A stretch of DNA of 64,000 nt from Nocardioidaceae bacterium SCSIO 66511 (GCA_023100825.1 CP095846.1:3410001-3474000); one strand, 5' to 3'. Numbered from the stretch's first letter, positions 52,883 to 63,400 are shown. Notes: generated from the sequence alone by a model not told the origin. Program-made: numbers and translations.

Positions 52883-52908
52883 GGAATGCACCTACGGGGT
52901 GCGACGTT
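52883..52908 (+). promoter_or_regulatory. SigR-type promoter of mrx1
   Basis: GGGAAT (52882-52887) and GTT (52906-52908) are separated by exactly 18 bases counted from GGAAT, a perfect match to the SigR/SigH consensus. Predicted start near 52915, about 34 nt before the mrx1 ATG. Confidence 0.88.
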
Positions 52909-52948
52909 TTGCCTTGTGGAACAGCGTAGACGCCCAAGGAGACAATCG

Positions 52949-53191
52949 ATGTCGGCCCAGTTCACGATGTACTCGACCCCGTGGTGCGGTTACTGCCACC
53001 GCCTGCGCGGACAGCTCGACCGCGAGGGCATCGCGTACGAGGTGGTCGACATCGAGCAGCAGCCGGAGGCGGCCGCGATCGTAGAGAAAGCGAACGGCGG
53101 GAACCAGACCGTGCCGACGCTGGTGTTTCCCGACGGCACTGCGATGACCAACCCGTCACTCGCGCAGGTGAAGGCCCAGCTCGCGGCCTGA
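52949..53191 (+). CDS. mrx1: Mycoredoxin-1
   Basis: 80-aa glutaredoxin-like protein with active site CGYC (C13, C16) and the cis-Pro in QTVPTLVF. Mycoredoxins reduce mycothiol-protein disulfides. ATG follows AAGGAG at 52936-52941. Its SigR-type promoter and its divergence from uvrD2 match Rv3198A, and link it to the sigR-rsrA genes at 7711-8609. Confidence 0.94.
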   Translation: MSAQFTMYSTPWCGYCHRLRGQLDREGIAYEVVDIEQQPEAAAIVEKANGGNQTVPTLVFPDGTAMTNPSLAQVKAQLAA

Positions 53192-53198
53192 GCAGGTC

Positions 53199-54416
53199 CT
53201 ACGACGCCGAGCGGTACGACTCGAGGAACGTCGCGATGCGTCCGACGGCGTCCTCGATCTGTTCGACGCGTGGCAGCGTGACCAACCGGAAGTGGTCAGG
53301 GCGCGGCCAATTGAAGCCAGTGCCCTGGACGATCAGCAAGTGCTGCTCGCTGAGCAGGTCGAAGGCGAACTGCTCATCGTCCTTGATCGGGTACATGTCG
53401 AGGTCGAGCTTCGGAAAGAGGTAGAGCGCGCCCTTGGGCTTCGTACACGAGACGCCCGGGATGTCGTTGAGCAGCTCCCACGCGCGGTCGCGCTGCTCGC
53501 AGAGCCGTCCGTTCGGTAGGACCAGGTCGTTGATCGTCTGTCGCCCGCCGAGTGCTGTCGCGATGGCATGCTGCGACGGAACGTTCGGGCACAACCGCAT
53601 GTTGGCGAGGATGTCGAGGCCCTCGATGTAGCTGCGCGCCTGCTGCTTCGGACCCGACAACGCCAGCCAGCCGCTGCGGAACCCGGCGATGCGGTACGCC
53701 TTCGACAAGCCGTTGAAGGTCAGGCACAACAGGTCGGGCGCGAGCGAAGCCGCCGAGGTGTGCTCGACGCCGTCGTACAGGATCTTGTCGTAGATCTCAT
53801 CGGCCATCACGATCAGCCGATGCTTTCGGGCGACCTCGAGGATCTCGCGGAGTACGTCGTCGGAGTAGACGGCGCCGGTGGGGTTGTTCGGGTTGATCAG
53901 CACAATGGCTTTCGTACGATCGGTGACCTTGCTCGCGAGGTCGGCGACGTCGGGACTCCAGTCGCTCTGCTCGTCGCACAGGTAGTGCACCGCACGTCCG
54001 CCGGCGAGGCTGACCGCCGCCGTCCACAGCGGGTAGTCCGGTGCGGGGATGAGCACCTCGTCACCGTCGTCGAGGAGCGCCTGCAGCGACATCACGATCA
54101 GCTCGCTGACGCCGTTGCCGAGGTAGATGTCGTCGACGTCGACGTCGACCGCCTTCTGCTGGTAGTACTGCACGACCGCTCGACGGGCCGAGATGATGCC
54201 CTTCGAGTCGCTGTATCCCTGCGCTGTCGCGAGGTTGGCGATGACATCGACGAGGATCTCGTCGGGGGCCTCGAAGCCGAACGGCGCCGGGTTGCCGATG
54301 TTCAGCTTGAGGATGCGGTGGCCTTCGTCCTCGAGTCGCTTTGCCTCGGCGAGCACCGGGCCTCGGATGTCGTAACAGACGTCCGCCAGCTTCTGGGACT
54401 GCATCACCTCGCGCAT
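53199..54416 (-). CDS. Class I/II PLP aminotransferase (AlaA-like)
   Basis: 405-aa fold-type I aminotransferase with QSQKLADVCYDIRGPVLAEA near the start, NPNNPTGAVYS (about 178-188) and the PLP Lys in TFNGLSKAYRIAGFR. Closest in type to alanine/glutamate-pyruvate aminotransferase AlaA. Start is uncertain: ATG 54416 (chosen), 54404 or 54464. Divergent from grpB-like gene. Confidence 0.85.
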   Translation of the reverse strand: MREVMQSQKLADVCYDIRGPVLAEAKRLEDEGHRILKLNIGNPAPFGFEAPDEILVDVIANLATAQGYSDSKGIISARRAVVQYYQQKAVDVDVDDIYLGNGVSELIVMSLQALLDDGDEVLIPAPDYPLWTAAVSLAGGRAVHYLCDEQSDWSPDVADLASKVTDRTKAIVLINPNNPTGAVYSDDVLREILEVARKHRLIVMADEIYDKILYDGVEHTSAASLAPDLLCLTFNGLSKAYRIAGFRSGWLALSGPKQQARSYIEGLDILANMRLCPNVPSQHAIATALGGRQTINDLVLPNGRLCEQRDRAWELLNDIPGVSCTKPKGALYLFPKLDLDMYPIKDDEQFAFDLLSEQHLLIVQGTGFNWPRPDHFRLVTLPRVEQIEDAVGRIATFLESYRSAS

Positions 54417-54478
54417 GCTGATCAAGCATGCCAGCACCGGGCCCGGTCGCCTACGCAATTTCATCTAGTGTGGCCGAT

Positions 54479-55033
54479 ATGACGTCGCGTGAGTCGCCCG
54501 ACGAGGTGTATGTGGTCGGGCAGGAGATCCTCGACAAACCGATCGAGTTGCTCGCGTACGACCCCGAATGGCCACGGCTGTACGCAGCGGAAGAGCGGCG
54601 CGTACGGGATGCGCTCGGCGAGCGGATCGTCGCGTTGGAACACATCGGGTCGACGTCGGTTCCGGGTCTTGCGGCCAAACCCATCATCGACATGCTGCTC
54701 GTCGTCACCGACCCCGCGAACGAACCGGCGTACGTACCCGACCTCGAACGCGCCGGCTACGAGCTCACGGTCCGCGAACCGGACTGGCATGAGCACCGGC
54801 TGTTCAAGCGACCGAATGGCATCGCGCTACACCTCCATGTCTACCCACCGGCGTGTCCGGAGATCCGCCGCTACCTCGCGTTTCGTGACCACCTGCGTAC
54901 CGACGATGCCGATCGAGCGCTGTACGAACGGACGAAGCGAGAACTTGCGACACGTGAGTGGCGCTACATGCAGGACTACGCCGACGCGAAAACCGACGTT
55001 GTCGAGACGATCATCGCCCGCGCCCTCCACTGA
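54479..55033 (+). CDS. GrpB-like (UPF0157) nucleotidyltransferase-fold protein
   Basis: 184-aa GrpB/UPF0157 protein: AYDPEWPRLYAAEERRVRDAL, EHIGSTSVPGLAAKPIIDMLLV (about 53-74) and a C-terminal REWRYMQDYADAKTDVVE. Some members are fused to CoaE; function of solo forms unknown. TAGTGT (54466-54471) ends 7 nt before the ATG: leaderless. Confidence 0.9.
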   Translation: MTSRESPDEVYVVGQEILDKPIELLAYDPEWPRLYAAEERRVRDALGERIVALEHIGSTSVPGLAAKPIIDMLLVVTDPANEPAYVPDLERAGYELTVREPDWHEHRLFKRPNGIALHLHVYPPACPEIRRYLAFRDHLRTDDADRALYERTKRELATREWRYMQDYADAKTDVVETIIARALH

Positions 55034-55088
55034 CTCGTCGGTCCCGCACCGCAGACTCGTCAGTCCCGCACCGCAGACTCGTCAGTCC
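55032..55088. repeat. 22-bp tandem repeat, 2.6 copies
   Basis: Units at 55032-55053, 55054-55075 and a partial 55076-55088 (GACTCGTCAGTCCCGCACCG then CA) differ at one position. They fill the gap between two converging genes. Confidence 0.8.
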
Positions 55089-55525
55089 GTTGGCGCACGG
55101 AATCGGATGAGTGATCGCCCAGGAGCCCACGCGATCGACGTACGCGACACCTCTGTCCAGCCCTCGGCACGATAGAGGCCGTTCGCTGCGTCTCGACCGG
55201 CAACGACATCGAGCATGACCTGAGAATGCATCAGCCGCGCCTGGGATGCGGCATGCCGCAGCAGTGCTCGGCCGATTCCGGCACCCGAGTACTCCGGATC
55301 GACGAAAAGCCTCTCGACCAGCGCCGATCCACTGTTGGCAACGGCAGCGACGTGCCCGACGGGATCTCCCCCGATGGTCGCCACCCAAGCCGCAGTGGAC
55401 CCGCCACTCAGCCAGTCGGCAGGGTCGGCCGGCCAGTTGACGGGATAACCGAGATGCTCATGGACCTTCCGCAGGATTCGTACGCACTCGTCCAGGTCGT
55501 CGTCACAACGCTCCCGGATCTTCAT
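55082..55525 (-). CDS. GNAT family N-acetyltransferase
   Basis: 147-aa GNAT domain with the acetyl-CoA loop VERLFVDPEYSGAGIGRALL (about 77-96) and a C-terminal AANGLYRAEGWTEVSRT. Acceptor unknown. ATG 55525 is the first start giving a normal GNAT N-terminus. Confidence 0.87.
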   Translation of the reverse strand: MKIRERCDDDLDECVRILRKVHEHLGYPVNWPADPADWLSGGSTAAWVATIGGDPVGHVAAVANSGSALVERLFVDPEYSGAGIGRALLRHAASQARLMHSQVMLDVVAGRDAANGLYRAEGWTEVSRTSIAWAPGRSLIRFRAPTD

Positions 55526-55554
55526 CGTGCGGGAGTGACTACTCAGCGGACAGG

Positions 55555-56436
55555 TCAGGACCACGCGCCGACGATCAGCCCGCCGTGCCAGGTCTCGATC
55601 AGCCAACGCGAAATCGACAGGGTGCCGGGAAGGCCGAGTCCGCCGTCCCTGGACATCTGAGTCACCTCGTCGCGGGTGAACCACCGTGCGTCTTCGATCT
55701 CATCGCCGTCGGGGTGTACCTCGTGGCTTCTCGCCCGGCCGAAGAAGCCGACCATCAGGCTCGACGGGAACGGCCACGGCTGGCTCGCGGCGTACGTGAC
55801 GTCGCCGACCGCGATGCCGGTCTCCTCGCCGACCTCGCGGCGTACGGCGTCCTCCAACGACTCCCCCGGCTCCAAGAACCCGGCCAGCGTGGAGTAGCGC
55901 CCTTCGGGCCAAGCCGGATGGCGTCCGAGCAGAGCGCGGTCATCGTCGTCGGTGATCAGCATGATCACCGCGGGATCGGTTCGTGGGAAGTGGTTCGCCC
56001 CGCAGGAGGGGCAGATTCGGACATGCCCGCCCGACGCGAGGTTCGACGGCTGGCCGCAGCGAGCGCAGAACCGGTGCGTCTGATGCCAGTTCGCGATGCC
56101 GACCGCGTGGACGGCGAGTCCGGCCTCGGTCTCGGACAGGTCGAGTGCGGCCTCGCGAAGCGTGCGCGGCGCCAGCGTCTCGTCGACCTCGTCGACGACC
56201 ACGGCGAACCACGCCCGACCATCGGACTCACCGAGGTAGATCCGCTCCCCGTCGGGTGCGTCTGCCGGCGTGCTGTGGAGCAGGCCAGAGCCGTTCGTCG
56301 CGATGCGATGACGGCCGACCACGAGCACAGTGCTCTGCGGGTCATTCCACGATCGGGCGAGCTGCTCGTCGGTGCGCAGATCCGAGCGTCGGTCATGGTG
56401 CGGATGGGAGAACGCGAAGAGTTCTTGATCGGGCAC
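55555..56436 (-). CDS. nudC: NADH pyrophosphatase NudC
   Basis: 293-aa Nudix enzyme with a zinc ribbon (CARC...CPSC, about 122-145), a Nudix box beginning GFLEPGESLEDA and ending REVGEETGI (about 182-204), and the NADH-specific SQPWPFPSS motif. It hydrolyses NAD(H) and removes NAD caps from RNA. GTG 56436 is chosen as a leaderless start 7 nt after TAGGGT; GTG 56445 is possible. Homologue of Rv3199c. Confidence 0.92.
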   Translation of the reverse strand: MPDQELFAFSHPHHDRRSDLRTDEQLARSWNDPQSTVLVVGRHRIATNGSGLLHSTPADAPDGERIYLGESDGRAWFAVVVDEVDETLAPRTLREAALDLSETEAGLAVHAVGIANWHQTHRFCARCGQPSNLASGGHVRICPSCGANHFPRTDPAVIMLITDDDDRALLGRHPAWPEGRYSTLAGFLEPGESLEDAVRREVGEETGIAVGDVTYAASQPWPFPSSLMVGFFGRARSHEVHPDGDEIEDARWFTRDEVTQMSRDGGLGLPGTLSISRWLIETWHGGLIVGAWS

Positions 56437-56443
56437 GACCCCC

Positions 56444-56465
56444 ACCCTACGACCGCCGATAGCCT
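56444..56465. promoter_or_regulatory. Back-to-back leaderless -10 elements of nudC and deoD
   Basis: TAGGGT on the minus strand (56444-56449) and TAGCCT on the plus strand (56460-56465) each end 7 nt before the start codon of the flanking gene. The two starts are only 36 bp apart, so RNA polymerase binding at one should exclude the other. Confidence 0.6.
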
Positions 56466-56472
56466 GCTTCCC

Positions 56473-57192
56473 ATGAGCACACACATCGACGCAGCTGCCG
56501 GCCAGATCGCTCCTCGGGTACTGCTACCGGGCGACCCCTTGCGCGCGAAGTGGATTGCCGAGACGTTCCTCGAGGACGCGCGAGAGTACAACCACGTACG
56601 CAACATGCTCGGGTACACCGGTACGTACCGCGGCGAGCCGATCAGTGTGCAGGGCTCCGGCATGGGTCAGCCGTCGATGTCGATCTACGTCAACGAGTTG
56701 TTCGGCGACTACGACGTGCGCCAGGTCGTACGAGTCGGCTCATGCGGCGCGCTCAGCCCCGATCTTGACCTGCGCGACATCGTGCTGGGCATGACCGCGT
56801 CGACCGACTCTGCGATGAACCGGCTGCGTTTCCATGGACTCGACTACGCGCCGGCCGCCGACTTCGCACTGCTCGAGGGAGCGTGGCGGGCGGCCGGAAC
56901 ACACGACGTACGAACGGTCGTCGGGCAGTTGTTCTCGTCGGACTTCTTCTACCCTCCGCGGCCGGAGCTGAACGGACTGCTCAAGGACCATGGTGTGCTC
57001 GCGATCGAGATGGAGACGAGCGCGTTGTACACGCTGGCGGCGCAGTACGGTCGGCGCGCACTGTCGATCTGCACCGTCTCGGACCACATCATCAACGAGA
57101 ACCAGACAAGTAGCGACGACCGCGAGCGTACGTTCGCCGACATGGTCGAGATCGCACTCACCGCCATGCTCGGCGTACCCATCGACGGCTGA
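56473..57192 (+). CDS. deoD: Purine-nucleoside phosphorylase, DeoD type
   Basis: 239-aa hexameric-type phosphorylase: LLPGDPLRAKWIAETFL (about 18-34), GSGMGQPSMSIYVNELF (about 62-78), RVGSCGAL and EMETSALYTLA (about 179-189), which contains the ribose-binding Glu pair. It cleaves purine (deoxy)nucleosides with phosphate. Long in-frame extension upstream crosses nudC and is not used. Confidence 0.94.
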   Translation: MSTHIDAAAGQIAPRVLLPGDPLRAKWIAETFLEDAREYNHVRNMLGYTGTYRGEPISVQGSGMGQPSMSIYVNELFGDYDVRQVVRVGSCGALSPDLDLRDIVLGMTASTDSAMNRLRFHGLDYAPAADFALLEGAWRAAGTHDVRTVVGQLFSSDFFYPPRPELNGLLKDHGVLAIEMETSALYTLAAQYGRRALSICTVSDHIINENQTSSDDRERTFADMVEIALTAMLGVPIDG

Positions 57193-57203
57193 GCGACACA
57201 GCG

Positions 57204-60200
57204 TCACTCCGCCGCGAACAACGCTTCCAGCTCCGCACGACCGCGAGGCTTGTCGAGGGTGACGACCTGATCGAGGCGTACGTAGTAGAACGTCGCGCGC
57301 ACCTTCGACTCGGGGACGTCGTGCAGCTGCGCCCATGCCACGCGATACAGCTCCAGCTGCAACGGATCGGCATTCGGGGTACGGCTCGTCTTCCAGTCGA
57401 CGACCTCGTAGCCGTCGCCGTCGCGATACACCGCATCGATGCGCCCGCGAAGCACCTGGCCACCGATCCGCAACGAGAACGGCGCCTCGACCGCGTACGG
57501 GATGCGGGTGGCGAACGGGCCGTCATCGAACCTCTCGATGAGCTCCAGCAGCTCCTCGCCGTCGTCGATGTCGGCATCGGCGCGGCCGGGAAGATCCATC
57601 GGATCGAGCAATGCCTGCTGACCGAGGCGCGACTCGACCCAGGCATGGAAGCGGGTGCCGAATCGAGCGGCCGAAGACGGCTCTCTCGGCATCGGCCGCG
57701 CGAGATCACGTGCAAGACCTGCGGGGTCTTCGACAACGCGTTGCGCCGCGGTCACCGACAATCCGCTCGGCAGCGGCACCTCGATCACGTCGCGCCGCCG
57801 AAGGCGTGCCTCCTCCAGGAGGACTTCTATGTCGGCATCGAGGGCGTGCAGTGCGGCCAGCTCTCGGTGCGCCTCGGGCTCCGGCGAGTCGACCGGAATC
57901 GGGAGCTGCGGTGTGCTCATCGCATCGCGCACCTCTGCGGCAACGCGGCGGCGACGATCGACGACCTGCACCGGTAGCTCGCCCGGCCAGGCAACCGACG
58001 ACCGGGCCGCGATCAACGGGTTACTTGCCTCTGCGCCATCGTCGCGCGGATCGGATGCCCAGACGAGCGGCTCGACGTCACGACCGGCCAGCCAGTCGCG
58101 TACGTGCTCGAGGTACGTGCTCGGGCCGCGCGGCTCGAGCTGTGTGCGCCCCCACCAATGACCGCTGACGACCAACGTGTGCTTGGCGCGGGTGAACGCG
58201 ACGTACGCGAGGCGGCGCTCCTCGACCTGGGCTTGGGCGCGGCGGGCCTCGTTGTACGCCTTGACGCCGTTGGTCGACCACTCCTCGATCGCGGGTTGGG
58301 TTGCCGCGTCGCCGCGGAGCTCGGCCGGCAGCTCACGTGCAGTGAAGAGCCCTGCCTCCCGGCCCTTGCCGGACGGGAACACCTTGTGGCTCAGGAACGG
58401 GACGAGCACGGTGTGCCACTCCAGCCCCTTCGCCTTGTGCGCGGTCAGCAGCTTGACCGAGTCGCTGTCGCTGGGTGCGGCCACGTCGAGGCCACCGTTG
58501 TACTCCGCCTCTGCGCGGAGGTACGCCAGAACTCCGGTCAACGACGCGCTCGGCTCATTGCCGGCGAACTCGGCGATGGCCTCGATCAGCATCGCGATGT
58601 TGTCGCGGCTCTGCTGACCGCGAGCGCCCGGCTGCACCGCCAGCTCGACGTCGAGGTCGAGCGCCGTGATCGCGCGGCGTACGAGGTCGACGAGGGGCTC
58701 GCCGACGTGTGCGCGCATCCTGGCGAGTAGCCGGGACAGCTCGGCGAATCGCTCACGGGCCTCCGGCGAGTAACCGAGGTCGCCCGGATCGTCGAGTGCG
58801 TCGGCCAGTGACAACACGTCAGCGGGGTCGACGCCGTCGGTCGCGCGGTCGAGCGCGGCCTGCAGGTCTTCCTCGCCGACCGGCGGTCCGCCGGCCACCA
58901 GCTGACGCGCGCGCTTGCCGAGCAGCGCGAGGTCGCGTGGGCCGATACGCCAACGCGCGCCGGTGAGCAGCCTGAGCAGTGATGGGTTGGCCGTCTGCGA
59001 GTCGACGATGTCGAGCACCGCGAGTACGTCGGCGACCTCGGGCTGTTCGAGCAGGCCGTCCATGCCGACGACCTCGACCGGGATCTCCGCAGTCTGCAGG
59101 GCGACCGTCAACGCGCCGATCTCCTCGCGGGTGCGTACCAGAATCGCGATGTCGGACCACCGCAACGACTCCCGCGCCCTCGCGTCACGCACCTGCTCTA
59201 CTGCCCAGTCGATCTCGTCGACAACGGTCTCGAGGCACGCGGCGACGATCGCGCCATCGGGAGCGTCGGGCTTCGGCTCCAGCGGACGCACGCTGTCTGT
59301 CTCCGCGTAGAGCGGCGCGGCCAGCGAGTTGGCGACGTCGAGTACGCCTGAGCTGCAGCGTCGGTTCACGGTCAAGTTGAGGAGGAGGCCGCGGCCCCCG
59401 TCGACGGTGGGAAAGTGGTCGAGGAAGCCGACCAGGTTGTCGGCCGACGCGCCCCGCCACCCGTAGATCGCCTGACACGGGTCGCCGACGGCCGTCACCG
59501 GATGGCCACGCCCCTCCTCCGGAGTCGCACCGGAGAACAGACCCTGAAGCATCAGCCGCTGGGCGACCGAGGTGTCTTGGTACTCGTCGAGCAGCACGAC
59601 GGCGAATCGCGCGCGCTGGTCGGCCGAAACCTCCGGCGAGCGATCCGCGAGGATCGCGCCGCGGGCCATCTGGTCGGAGAAGTCCATCACCGCGTCGCGC
59701 GACTTGGTCTCGCGATACTCGGCGATGACGGCGGCCAACTCCGCCCGCTTGGCGGTAGTGGTCAGCGCATCGGTGACGGCTTTCAACGGTCGCTTGCGAG
59801 TGGAGTTCTCGACATCGAGCTCATGCGCGTACTTCTCGTCGTACGCGAGCAGCTCGTCGATCGGCACCAGATGATCGTTGAGCTGGCCGTCGAGATGCAC
59901 CAGGTCGTTGACGATCGTCGGCATCCAGGTGGTGAGGTTGGCGATCGGGCCGCGATGGGACTGAATCGCCTGCGCAGCGCGCTGGAACCGCGAGGCATCG
60001 GAGACGATCCGCAGATCGGGCTCGAAGCCGATGCGAAGGCCGTGCTCACTCAGCAACGCGCCCGCGTAGGCGTGGTACGTCGACACCGTCGGCTCGCCGA
60101 GCTCGTCGAGGAACCCGTGGATGCCGGCATCGTCGGCGAGCAGACCGAGCGCGGCCCGGATGCGTACGGCGAGCTCGGCAGCCGCCTTGTTGGTGAACGT

Positions 60201-60467
60201 CAGGCCGAGCACCGCATCGGGAGCGACGATGCCGCGACCGACCAGCCAGACGACTCGCGCAGCCATCACCGTGGTCTTGCCCGATCCTGCGCCGGCGATG
60301 ATGGCCGACGGCTTGTCGAGCGGTGCCGTGATCGCCGCCAGCTGCTGACTACTGAAGGGGATGCCGAGAACGTCGCACAGATGCGCCTCATCGCGCAGCA
60401 GCACCCGAAGGGGTGCTTCGTCGGACGCACCCTGGGACACGTGATCGCCTTCGGTTACGCCGGTCAT
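57204..60467 (-). CDS. adnB: AdnB subunit of the AdnAB helicase-nuclease
   Basis: 1087-aa UvrD-like helicase plus C-terminal RecB-type nuclease. Walker A IIAGAGSGKTTVMAAR (about 56-71), motif II LDEYQDTS, TAHKAKGLEWHTV (motif V) and the nuclease core DGYEVVDWKTSRTP near the C-terminus. With AdnA it resects double-strand breaks in actinobacteria. ATG overlaps the adnA stop by four bases. Equivalent to Rv3201c. Confidence 0.95.
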   Translation of the reverse strand: MTGVTEGDHVSQGASDEAPLRVLLRDEAHLCDVLGIPFSSQQLAAITAPLDKPSAIIAGAGSGKTTVMAARVVWLVGRGIVAPDAVLGLTFTNKAAAELAVRIRAALGLLADDAGIHGFLDELGEPTVSTYHAYAGALLSEHGLRIGFEPDLRIVSDASRFQRAAQAIQSHRGPIANLTTWMPTIVNDLVHLDGQLNDHLVPIDELLAYDEKYAHELDVENSTRKRPLKAVTDALTTTAKRAELAAVIAEYRETKSRDAVMDFSDQMARGAILADRSPEVSADQRARFAVVLLDEYQDTSVAQRLMLQGLFSGATPEEGRGHPVTAVGDPCQAIYGWRGASADNLVGFLDHFPTVDGGRGLLLNLTVNRRCSSGVLDVANSLAAPLYAETDSVRPLEPKPDAPDGAIVAACLETVVDEIDWAVEQVRDARARESLRWSDIAILVRTREEIGALTVALQTAEIPVEVVGMDGLLEQPEVADVLAVLDIVDSQTANPSLLRLLTGARWRIGPRDLALLGKRARQLVAGGPPVGEEDLQAALDRATDGVDPADVLSLADALDDPGDLGYSPEARERFAELSRLLARMRAHVGEPLVDLVRRAITALDLDVELAVQPGARGQQSRDNIAMLIEAIAEFAGNEPSASLTGVLAYLRAEAEYNGGLDVAAPSDSDSVKLLTAHKAKGLEWHTVLVPFLSHKVFPSGKGREAGLFTARELPAELRGDAATQPAIEEWSTNGVKAYNEARRAQAQVEERRLAYVAFTRAKHTLVVSGHWWGRTQLEPRGPSTYLEHVRDWLAGRDVEPLVWASDPRDDGAEASNPLIAARSSVAWPGELPVQVVDRRRRVAAEVRDAMSTPQLPIPVDSPEPEAHRELAALHALDADIEVLLEEARLRRRDVIEVPLPSGLSVTAAQRVVEDPAGLARDLARPMPREPSSAARFGTRFHAWVESRLGQQALLDPMDLPGRADADIDDGEELLELIERFDDGPFATRIPYAVEAPFSLRIGGQVLRGRIDAVYRDGDGYEVVDWKTSRTPNADPLQLELYRVAWAQLHDVPESKVRATFYYVRLDQVVTLDKPRGRAELEALFAAE

Positions 60468-63400
60468 TCGTCTCTCCACGGCTGCGGGTCGTCGACCGAC
60501 GGCGCCGCGAGGATCGTACGCCCCTCGGGCTGGGCGGGACACGATGACCGGAACTCGCAGAAGCGGCACATCGTGCCGGGTGTCGCGGGGAACGACTCCG
60601 TACGTATCCGGGCTAGGGCGTCGGTGAGTTGTTCGTACGCGACGAACGACGGTGAGCCTTCGGGCGCCGCCTGCGGCTGCACCTTGGGCGAATCGGCCTC
60701 GCGGGCACCCGCGGGTACGCGCAACTGGACGAGCTCCGCGCCGCCCGCCTCGACTGGGCCGTCGACCAGCTCGTCGACCGCGCCATGCTGGACCGCCACC
60801 TGGTAGACGCCCAGCTGGGGATGCTCTGCGAGGTCCTTAGCCTTGACGGCCTTCTTACCTGTCTTGAGGTCGATGACGTGCACACGACCGCCGTCGTCGA
60901 CCTCGACTCGGTCCATCGACCCCCGCAGACGCACGGTGTCGCCGCCGATCGGCACCTCGACCTCGAATGAGTGCTCCGCCGCAAGCGCTTCACGACCGCG
61001 AGCGCTCAGGTGCCAGTTGACGAAGCGTTCGATCGCTCTTCGTGCCTCGCCTCGTTCGAGCGTCGACACCCACGGCGCCGCGAAGTCGAGGCGCTGCCAG
61101 ACGTCGTCGAGATGGGCATCGAGGACGTCCGGATCAGCCGCGAGGTCGCCGTCGATGACCTCTGCGGCCAACGCATGCAGCAGAGTGCCGAACCCCTGTG
61201 CGGTCGTGCCAGGAGTCTCGCCGCGTGCCTCGTGACTCAGGAACCACTTCAGCGGGCAGCTGACGATGCCGTCGAGGCTGCTGCCCGAAAGGTCGACCGG
61301 CCGATCGGCAGGGCGTACGGGCACCTCGCTGCGGGTCTCGTCGCGTACGCCCCACCAGCTGTCGGGGTCGGCGCACGCGACCACGACATCACCCGTCGCC
61401 GGAGCAGCCAGGCGGGCGAGCCGGGCAACGGCCTCGGCGCGTACGGCATCGCTCGAGGTCGTCTCGACGACGCGCCGCAGCTCGCCGACCGCACCGCGCA
61501 AGGACAGCGGACGGCGCGGCCGCCCGCGGGACTCGGGCCGACCGGGGCCGTTCAGTGCGGTGTGCAGCTCGGTGAAGAAGCGTGACGGCTGGTCGCCGTC
61601 GTCGACCGGACTCTGCACCGCGGTGACGATGACGCGCTCCATCGCCCGGGTCACGGCAACATAGAAGAGCCGCCGCTCCTCGGCCAATCGTTCGGCCAGC
61701 GACGGTGGCTCCTGCACGCCGTCACGCGCGAGGCGGTCGGTCTGCAGCAGCGTGCCGCGGTAGCGGACGTCGGGCCAGACGCCGTCCTGGACGCCGCTGA
61801 CCACGACGATGCGCCACTCCAGGCCCTTCGAACGGTGTGCAGTGAGCAGGCGGACAGCAGACCCGCGTACGCCCAGCTCGCCCAGTGGCTCGGCCGGAAT
61901 CTGCTGATCTTCGAGCTCGGCGAGGAACTGCGTGACGCCGCGGCGCTGGTATCGCTCCTCCGCCCGCGAGGCCGACTCGAACAACGCACAGATCGCATCG
62001 AGGTCGCGGTGTGCGTTGGCGGCCCGATCGCCACCGCTCTCGGCATCGGCACGCAGACGGTCGCCCCAACTCGAGGAGTGCCACAGCATCCACAACAGCG
62101 CCTCCGGAGACGCATGCGACCGCCGCGCCTCGACGGCGCGGGCGATGAGTCGGGCGAGCCGGTACGCCGGCTCGGCACCGTCACAGCGGATCTGGGTGAA
62201 CACCGCGGGCTGCACGAGCGCCTCGGCGAGCAACTCTCGTGACGGACGCGGCCGGCGGGACTCGCCGCCGTCGTCGGGCTCGCTGTCGAGGCGGCGCAGT
62301 TCGCGTGCGACTCGGCGCAGCTCGCCCCCGTCGAGGCCGCCGAGCGGACCAGAGAGCAGGGTTGCAACGTCGTCCGGATCGGGGTCGACATCGCGCACCA
62401 GCCCGTCGATGACCCGAAGGGCGAGCAACAACGGCTGCACGGCGGGCTCAGTGCGCAACGGCACCTCGTCGCCTGCGACCTCGGTCGGCACACCAGCAGC
62501 GTTGAGCGCACGTTGCAACTTCGGGATCGCCGCACCGGTGCGTACGAGAACTGCCATCTGCGACCAGTCGACCTTGTCGTCGAGGTGTGCGCGCCGGAGC
62601 AATAACGCGATGTGCTCGGCCTCGGCGTTGGCGGAGGCGTACGCGTACGCCTCGACGGAGCCGTCGCCGTACGTGGGCTCGACCGGCTGGGGCGAGCGGA
62701 ACGCGCGGAACGCTTCACCGTCGATGGCCCCCGACGAACCCAGTCGCTCGATCACCCGTCTCGACGCGTCTACGATGTGGCGACCGAAGCGACGGGTGGA
62801 TGTCAGGGCCAAGGTGGTCGCGCGCGAACCATCGTGCGTACGGAACTCGTCGGGGAACCGCATGATGCCGCGTACGTCTGAGCCGCGGAACCCGTAGATC
62901 GACTGATCGGGGTCGCCGACGGCGATCAGATCGCGGCCGTCGCCGGCGAGCGCCTTGAGCAGCGAGACCTGGGCGGGGTCGGTGTCTTGGTACTCGTCGA
63001 CCACCACCAGCGGGAACTCCGCGCGTAGCTCCGCCTGGTGCTGCGGATCGTGGGCGATGATCAGCGCACGGTGCACCAACTCGGCATAGTCGACGAGATT
63101 CTGAGCGTCGAAGACGTCGAGGTACTCGCCGAAGAAGTCGGCCGCGGACCGCCAGTCTGCCCGGTCGTGCCGTAGGGCGTTCTCCGCGATGTCGACCGGG
63201 TCGAGGCCGAGCGAACGCGCCTGGGCCATGAAGCGCTGCAGCTCCGAGGCGAACCCTCTCGTACGAAGAGCAGGCCGAAGCGCCTCCGGCCACAGGATGC
63301 GGCCATCGGACCTCGCTCCCTCGACCAGCTCGCGAATGCGAACATCCTGCTCGGGCGCCGACAACAGCCGCAACGGATCGAGGAACGCCTCGGGATCCTG

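Noticed and set aside
55585..56472. N-terminal extension of deoD through the nudC region
   Set aside because: The standard 239-aa DeoD starts at 56473 behind a leaderless promoter; the extension is antisense to nudC.
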